From NCBI RefSeq assembly GCF_002775205.1, contig NC_036447.1, positions 21,806,501-21,870,500 on the forward strand: a stretch of 64,000 nt of DNA, written 5' to 3'. The position numbers and the translations under genes were made by a program. Positions 57,848 to 64,000 of the stretch are shown here, one piece after another. Under the pieces are notes generated by a model. It was not told the DNA's origin. It made no database searches and saw only the letters and a list, made by a program, of their open reading frames with translations. The stretch comes from Xiphophorus maculatus. Lineage: Eukaryota; Chordata; Actinopteri; Cyprinodontiformes; Poeciliidae. Position 1 is the stretch's first letter. Every line of letters starts with the position of its first letter.

Positions 57848-58265
57848 ATTCCAGCCATTTTGTCCAGTGCACCAGTACCACTGGAAGCCAAACAGGCCAA
57901 AGCATGATGCGTCCACCGCCTTGCTTTATAGTTAAAACAGCTTGGAAGTTTTACCTTAATTCCACCAAACACTCAGCTTGTCATTTTATCCCAAAAGCCA
58001 AATCCTTGACAATAAAACCTCTGGCTTATAAAAATATGCACATGATCTCAGTCCCATTGAAGAGTCGTGGTCAGAGCTGAGAAGCAGCCAACAAACCTGG
58101 CTCAGTTGCACCAGTTCTGTCAGGACGGAGTGAGTCAAACCTCCACCGAAACGTTGTGAGAAGCTTCTGGAAGAAGAGCATGGCTCATGTCATGCTGTTT
58201 CAAGGCAGTGCAACAAAATACTCAAGAATTGTGTGTAAGCCTTTGAGTCTGAATAAAAGATTTTA
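57848..58265 (+). mobile_element. Tc1-like transposon relic
   Basis: 'aagccaaacaggccaaagca' plus 'tgatgcgtccaccgcc', 'gaagagtcgtggtcagagct', 'aacctggctcagttgcacca' and 'ttgtgagaagcttctggaag' match a fish Tc1-family element that I recall, including its last coding part. It is a short, internally deleted remnant. Confidence 0.65.
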
Positions 58266-58559
58266 AAAATCGTTTTTGTTGTGTTGCCATTTATCGAGTA
58301 ATGTTATTAATCCTAACTTATGTGAAACAGGAAATGTTACTTCAGATTTAAATGTCAGATCAGGCCGTAAGAAAAACAAATGCGTCGAAATTTGAAAGTG
58401 ATTCTAACAATTTTGTTAAAATGATCTGAGCTGAAAAAAATCTTTAAAAAATAAAACACATCTACTGTGAAACCATCTGTGAGTAAACAACCACAGATGT
58501 TGAATATGGACACAATGTTACAAGAAGATCCTCTTGTTGTCTGCAGCTTGATGTAAGTT

Positions 58560-58578
58560 CCCCCCCCCCCCCCCCCCC
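58560..58578. repeat. Poly(C) tract
   Basis: 19 consecutive C in the tnpo2-nherf2 intergenic region. Confidence 0.95.
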
Positions 58579-58974
58579 AGAAGCTTAGGGTGGAGTTTGG
58601 GTAGAGCCAGGTTAGGAAAGTCCCTACATTCTTTCATTTCTGTGCTGCTATCGCCATTTTGTAGCACTGTTGCAGACAGAGTAGTCTGTGCTGCAAATTT
58701 GCACCCTGCAGAGATTGTGAGAAAGCTTCATGTTTTGAAAGACAAATTAGGCTGCATAAGAAAACAATCCAAACCAACCCGGGCCTTTTCGTAGCACTTT
58801 ATCTCCTCAGCTTAGAGGCACTTCCAGATGGTTAGATTGTGTGTTCTTTAATTTAAAATGTATACAAAGTTATTTCCTGTATTTCAAAAACAAGCTATTT
58901 TGTTTTGCTTTTATAGCTTTAGACAAAAAATTGCCTTACTGGACTGAGGAGATAAAACAAAACTCCATAGGATT

Positions 58975-59090
58975 ATAAAAGTTGCTGACAATTTGACAGG
59001 AATAAGATGTAGGAAACGCCCAGGGATCAGAAATCGAACTCGGGTCGCCCCACATCCTCCGTAGCATCTTGCCCCTGATGTACCACAGAC
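58975..59090 (-). mobile_element. Probable tRNA-derived SINE fragment
   Basis: The minus strand holds a B-box-like GAGTTCGATTTC in 'gggcgacccgagttcgattt', preceded by 'gctacggaggatgtgg' and followed by 'cgtttcctacatcttattcc', as in tRNA-derived fish SINEs. No A box or full cloverleaf was found, so it is not a tRNA gene. Confidence 0.45.
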
Positions 59091-59114
59091 ACACATGCAC
59101 ACATGCACACACAC

Positions 59115-60600
59115 TTACACCTGAGGACAATTTAGAGACTGATGGTTCTGTCATGTTTTTCACATGTGGCAGGAAGCTGCAGCACCCATTCCGGCTTTAT
59201 TTGCATGTTTTCTGAACATTTAAGTCCAACGTTTGAGATTCAAAATGTAGATTTAACATTTAGGATTTAGATAAGAATTGAGCATTTAAATTTATATTTG
59301 CATTGAAGATTTGCTTAAATTTGATTCAACATTTGTCTCTTTTATGCGACTATGTGTTATGTTTTTTATGGATCATTCATCTTTTTAATCATCAGATGTT
59401 TTTTTTTTTAAAAAAAACTCTGTTCCTTTGTTTTTCCTGTATTAATGGTGCTATGGAAAAAAAAAAAAAAAAAGCAAAGTAAAAAACTTGACATTTGGCT
59501 ATGGCTCTAGGATTTAAATTCAACATGTGTACGAAGATTTAATATTTGAACATAACCATTTGGACATTTAAGTCAAGTTCAATATTTTGACTTGCCAAAA
59601 TTATATGAGTTGTCGATATTTCATATTTTAAAACAGCTTCCATCTCCAGTGTGACAAACATCTGCCATGTGTGAGAAAAGTGAGCTGAAGTGGAAAAGTG
59701 TCGGCTAAATGTTTTACGTTAAAACGCATCACTTGTTGGTCCATATTTGGGGAACTGCAGCCCTAAATAATCATGGCAACACACACAGATTCTAAAGGTT
59801 TATTCACACCGTTAAATGTTTAAGCCAAAGGAAGATGGAGAAATGTTTTGAAAAATCAAATGAAATGTGTAATAAAAAGAACTAATTTAACAGTATTACC
59901 ATTCAAAACATACTAACTAAATGTGATCAGTCGTTATTTATTTTATAAACTAGACTAATTATTCGTTCTGTGTGCACATTTAAAGTTACACAGCATCTAT
60001 TACGGAAAAATGTTGTATTTGACATAAATCATAGGTTCTTCTTACCAACATATGTCAACAAAGTTTCATCTAAACTGATGTTGGAAATTTTCTGCTATTA
60101 ATACAACCGTTATACGACATAAAGTTGCATGCTTACTTCCTGTTTTTGTTATGAATGTCCTTCACATATTTTTACAACAGACTTACACAGTAACAGAAAA
60201 ATAAAATCAGCTGCTGACAGATTACAGAGAAAAACGGCAAGCCTGTAAAAGTTCTCGACACAGATCAGGTCCTAAAAGAAATTTTCCGTGGTTCAGATGC
60301 AACTTATTTGAATATTCCTTTAGAAAAGTTTCTTCTGTTTGATGTCCTTGCACTAAAGCTGTTGACATCACAAGATCTGCTCCTTATCCCGCAAGACCTT
60401 CGTGCACTAAAGCAGCTTTTGCATGTGCATATACTCTTTGTTGAACAGGAAATATGCTTATTGGAGTTTTAAAGCTTAGAATCAGCTGAGTGATGAGTTG
60501 TAGTTTCTTTCCCATGCCAGCTTTAACTAGGCATCTCATTAAAGAGTCTCACTGAAGTTAACTGTTCACATTGAGAATAATATTTGATATTATGGACTGA
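59115..60600. other. Intergenic stretch with no recognised gene
   Basis: A/T-rich with homopolymer runs at 59400 and 59458-59473. The half nearest 60600 may be the 3' UTR of the nherf2-like gene; minus-strand AATAAA words at 60625-60630 and about 59938 are candidate poly(A) signals. Confidence 0.4.
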
Positions 60601-60711
60601 TTTCACACTAAACAGTAACTACCTTTTATTTATATTTCTGTCCACAAGTGTAAAAGATGGAAGAGTTTGTTTTTTGGTATAAATAGTGCAGGTTCATTAA
60701 AATTTCTCGGT

Positions 60712-63241
60712 TCAAAAGTTGCTGAAGAGCTCCTGCTTCCTGCTCCAGTCCATAGGGGGCGCTCTCTTCTTGTTGCGGGTGGCGAGGACCTTTTGTCTCG
60801 CCTCAGCAGCAGTGGGACTCAGGCGCAGGCCGTTCTCCATGAAGGGGTCTGAAATGCGGCTGTCGTCATCTTCAGGAACCTGGAGTCCGTGCAAACAAGT
60901 CATGATTCGCTCCAAACCGAGGGCCACTGTCGTGTCTCTCGCTTCATTCTTCACTCACCTGGAAGCTCATGTCTGAGCTGCTGACCTCTGACTGGGTGGT
61001 GGAGCTCCTGGAGGAGTGAGACGCCGAGCTGCCGTTGGCTCGGGGTTTCGGAGACGTGTTGGCGATGTCAGAGTCTGTCAGAGTGACGCTTATGACAGGC
61101 GCGTCCGACGCGGGGAGCTCAGTGGTCGGGGACGGGGTCGGCGGGGTGCTTTCTGCACGTCTTTCATCCACGTAGACCTCTGTAGAAGTGGAAGCAAGCA
61201 GAGCTCAGCATCGTCTCAGTGGAGTTGCGTGTTAGAGCCGGAGGGTTTGGTTGACCTTTAATGTGGGTGATGGTTGGGGTAATTCCCAGTCTGCGGAAGA
61301 GTTCATCTGTTTCCTGGTCGACCACCAGAAGGCTGACTTCATCCCCTCTAGATCTGATGAGCGCCACCACCTCCGAGTGCCGCAGACCCTTCGTGTTTAC
61401 GCCATTTACCTGAGACACAGAAAAAAAGTCAAGTTTATTCCTATAGCACAGTTCAGCAACAAGGTGGTTCAAAGTGCTTTAATAAAAACATAATACAATC
61501 AAAAACTATGAAACAAGCAATAAATATTACATTTTGTCAAATGCCATCAGTAAAATCTTCAAACAAATTCACATCAGATATGTTGATCATTATTCTAGTT
61601 ACAACTAATCAAAGACAACCCTAAACAGGCTGGCTTTAGACTTAATTTAAAGGAACTCAGCATATATGCAGTTTTCTAGAAGTTTGTTCCAGATTTGTGG
61701 TGCATAGAAGCTGAATGTTGCTTCTCCATGTTTGGTTCTGGTCCTGGGGAGGCAGAGCAGAACCAGAAGACCTGAGAGGTCTGGAAGGTTGATACAACGA
61801 CGGCAGATGGTATTTTGGTGCCAAGTCATTCAGTGATTTATAAACTAACTATAAAGTATTTTAAAGTCTCTTCTCTGAGCTACAGGGAGCCAGTGTTTGG
61901 ACTTTAGAACTGGTGGGATGTGCTCCAGCTTCCTGGTTTTAGTCAGAATGTGAGCAGCAGCATTCTGGATCAGCTGCAGCTGGAGGATTAATTTTTTAGG
62001 CAGACCTGTGAAGATGATGTTATAGTAATCAATGTGACTAAAGACAAATGCATCTCGGTCTTAGGGGAACATTAGTTCTTTAATCCTGGAAATGTTCTTC
62101 AGTGTGATAGAAGGCCGACTTGGTTATTGTCTTTATGAATTGTCTCTGAAGGGTCAGGTCTGAGTCCACCTCTACATCGGTGCAGATAAGGTTCTGTTGG
62201 AAAGAGGAAGGCATCACTAGTGGTGAAACACGAGAGGCAGGGTGCAGTGCTGCGCAGATAGTGTCTGTGATTTGAGAGGAAGCCGCTTTGCATGAAGTCT
62301 TTTCCTGCGTCAGCACTCTCCATTTCCACATCATTAACCGAGCACTTGATGCAGATGAGAATGAAAATAAAGTCTCAACTGTGCAACACCATGACTCTGC
62401 AAAGCTGCTACACACAAACTGGCATACAGGACCCTTCAAACCTATTAGCACCCCCGGAACTAAAGCCTTAAATTCATCTCTTTTTTGTTGCCAATATTTT
62501 GTCCATTTTCTCAGTAGGAAAACGTTTTGTATTCCCTTATAAAATTTCACATGGTTGGAGCATAAAGAGAGAAGCATTATGTAAGGGGTACAAGCTAAGT
62601 TTTTATTTTTTTGTGCTACTTTTTCAGGACTGCACTACATGCTATCCAGCTGCAGTTTTTTCAGGATTTTCAGCATGGTGGCTGGTTTGGTTGGTTTTGG
62701 GTTCATGCAAGAGTCTCCACAGAGCACAACAACCACATTATTTTAACAGCATGTGCTTCCCATTTCTTGAAGAGTGGTCAAAAGGAAAAGTCCTCTGTGT
62801 CACATTATATTTTGTCCCCATTTTCAGTGTAAGAAAATATAAATTCAGTTAAGGCCTTTTACCCATCTTTGCCAGATGTATCAATCAGGCTGGAGAGCAC
62901 TGTGGATATCTATCCAACAATGTTTAAAAGAAATGCCACAAAACTAAACAACATGCAACCCTAGGTTATTTATAAGACTAGAAAATATTTTTCCTCCAAT
63001 AAAGCACTTTTAAACCCTCCTTTTTTTTGTAAGTAGGCACATCTGTCAGCTGTACCTCCACTATTCTGTCTCCAGTTCGGAGGCCAGCTCTCTCTGCTGG
63101 TGAGTTGGGGTCCACAGAGCGGACGAACTGACCGCCTTTCTTCTTATCGCTCTGCAGGTTGAAGCAGTAGCCGTTCTCCCCCTTCACCAGGCGGCACAGA
63201 CGAGGGAGCAGCTCCACCGTCGGCTCAGGGGACGGCTCCAC
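60712..63241 (-). CDS. nherf2: Na+/H+ exchange regulatory factor 2-like PDZ scaffold, C-terminal half
   Basis: Apical membrane scaffold that links transporters and receptors to ezrin-radixin-moesin proteins. Four exons are inside the window, in transcript order 63056-63241, 61256-61409, 60959-61179 and 60712-60879, giving 242 aa. They encode PDZ2 ([20 protein letters not shown], then [12 protein letters not shown]), a Ser/Thr-rich linker and the ezrin-binding tail [13 protein letters not shown]. The tail ends in FSNF and is preceded by [17 protein letters not shown], which is like NHERF2 (NHERF1 ends FSNL). The first exon enters in phase 0 from an upstream exon beyond the right edge, so PDZ1 is missing because the window ends. 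The carboxylate-binding loop reads GYCF instead of the usual GYGF. A LINE copy lies in the intron splitting PDZ2. Confidence 0.85.
61425..62380 (-). mobile_element. Rex1/L2-type LINE, C-terminal coding part and 3' end
   Basis: On the minus strand 62330-61630 translates, with breaks, to the C-terminal region of a fish [45 protein letters not shown], then [20 protein letters not shown]. This is followed by the 3' UTR with AAAGCACTTTGAACC and the tail AATAAACTTGACTT. It is the longest copy of the family that also left fragments at 1050, 2849, 16459 and 36306. It sits in the intron between the two PDZ2 exons of the nherf2-like gene. Confidence 0.8.
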
Positions 63242-63633
63242 CTGCAGCAGATGGAACATCTTTGATGCTTAACGTCTGCAAATTAGTTTGATTTGAACCT
63301 TTAGGTATCTTTTTCTATCCACAGTAAAACATGGAGCTACGACTTGTTCATATTAGCAGGAATCTTGCATTACTTTTTGTTTGTTTTAGAAAATATCACA
63401 TATGGACGGGTTTCAATTTTTTTATTTAATTAACTCTTTTCCGTTCAGTTTTCAGGACAGTTGTTGGCTGATAGATGTGTTGGATCATGTCATTGACAGA
63501 CAAAATACTTGTCAAGTTAAAGTTATTATGAGTCAAAGTGAATTTTCTTTTAATTATTGCTATTGAATAACTTTAAAAATATATTTTAATGTTATTTTGA
63601 TTTAATATTGTTGATGTTCTGGTTTACAGTTCC

Positions 63634-64000
63634 CTGCAAAAGTATTGACACCCGTAGAACTTCTCCACATTTTGTCACATGATAACCACAAACTTTATTT
63701 TATAGGGATTTTAGTTGACAGACCAACACAAAGTCGTGGATAATTGTCCATTTTATTTATTTATTTATTGTAAAAGCATTACTGCCAGATGTTACGAAAA
63801 TACTTTGTTTTGTTTGTTATATTATATCTGAGTCTCTCCATGGCCATTCCTTGAATCCAGGCTCAACTTCTGCTTTCAAAGTAGTGGATGATTGCTACTG
63901 AAATGATATATGATTTTCAGTTAAAAATATTGATCAGAGAAAGATATAAAGTAAAGTTGGAGTACCAGCTTTATTGGCCTCAAAACTTTACATTTTTTTT
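63634..64000. mobile_element. Tc1-like element, left end, cut by window edge
   Basis: 'ttccctgcaaaagtattgac' plus 'acattttgtcacatgataac', then 'agttgacagaccaacacaaa', match the terminal and sub-terminal sequence of the element at 54829. It lies in the nherf2-like intron upstream of the PDZ2 exons. The other end is not in view. Confidence 0.65.

Noticed and set aside
58553-58580. Mini-intron look-alike: gtaagt, C-run, cag
   Set aside because: At about 26 bases it is too short for a vertebrate intron, and no exon flanks it.
58597-58794. 65-codon open frame after the poly(C) tract
   Set aside because: No similarity seen and no splice or promoter context.
58975-59090. tRNA gene on the minus strand
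   Set aside because: A B-box-like word is present, but there is no A box or acceptor stem; it looks like a SINE fragment.

Overview
This window is vertebrate genomic DNA. Split genes, long 3' UTRs and teleost-type repeats (Tc1-like inverted-repeat elements, 3' ends of Rex1/L2-type LINEs, foldback MITEs) point to a ray-finned fish, probably a percomorph teleost; the species cannot be named from sequence alone. I rebuilt five complete gene models and one partial model by matching exon translations to remembered human orthologues and checking splice phase. All coding lengths come out in frame.

Layout: 1-1200, two LINE fragments. 1674-11511 (+), khsrp, a four-KH RNA-binding protein. 12552-19838 (+), dcaf15, a CUL4-DDB1 substrate receptor whose start codon lies only about 250 bases after the khsrp poly(A) signal. 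24060-35919 (-), rfx1, an X-box transcription factor with a non-coding first exon near 38281-38400; it is tail-to-tail with dcaf15. 39562-41608 (+), rln3, a neuropeptide of the relaxin family. 43533-52972 (+), tnpo2, a nuclear import receptor with a long 3' UTR ending near 54600. 54830-60600, a repeat-rich gene-free stretch. 60712-63241 (-), the 3' half of an nherf2-like PDZ scaffold gene whose first PDZ exon lies beyond the right edge.

The genes are not an operon and share no single pathway. Their neighbourhood resembles human 19p13 (RLN3, RFX1, DCAF15, TNPO2 and KHSRP are all on 19p13), so this is mainly a conserved synteny block. I found no CRISPR array, no viral or LTR element and no clearly new gene system. 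The most interesting points are regulatory or structural: a consensus X-box over the rfx1 start codon and an X-box/CCAAT/CRE-like promoter; two GC-AG introns (dcaf15 intron 1, tnpo2 intron 18); tandem perfect hairpins 3' of rln3 and in khsrp intron 1; a repeated 8-mer in the tnpo2 3' UTR; two copies of one MITE in tnpo2; an odd GYCF carboxylate-binding loop in the nherf2-like PDZ2; and a shortened rfx1 glutamine-rich region.
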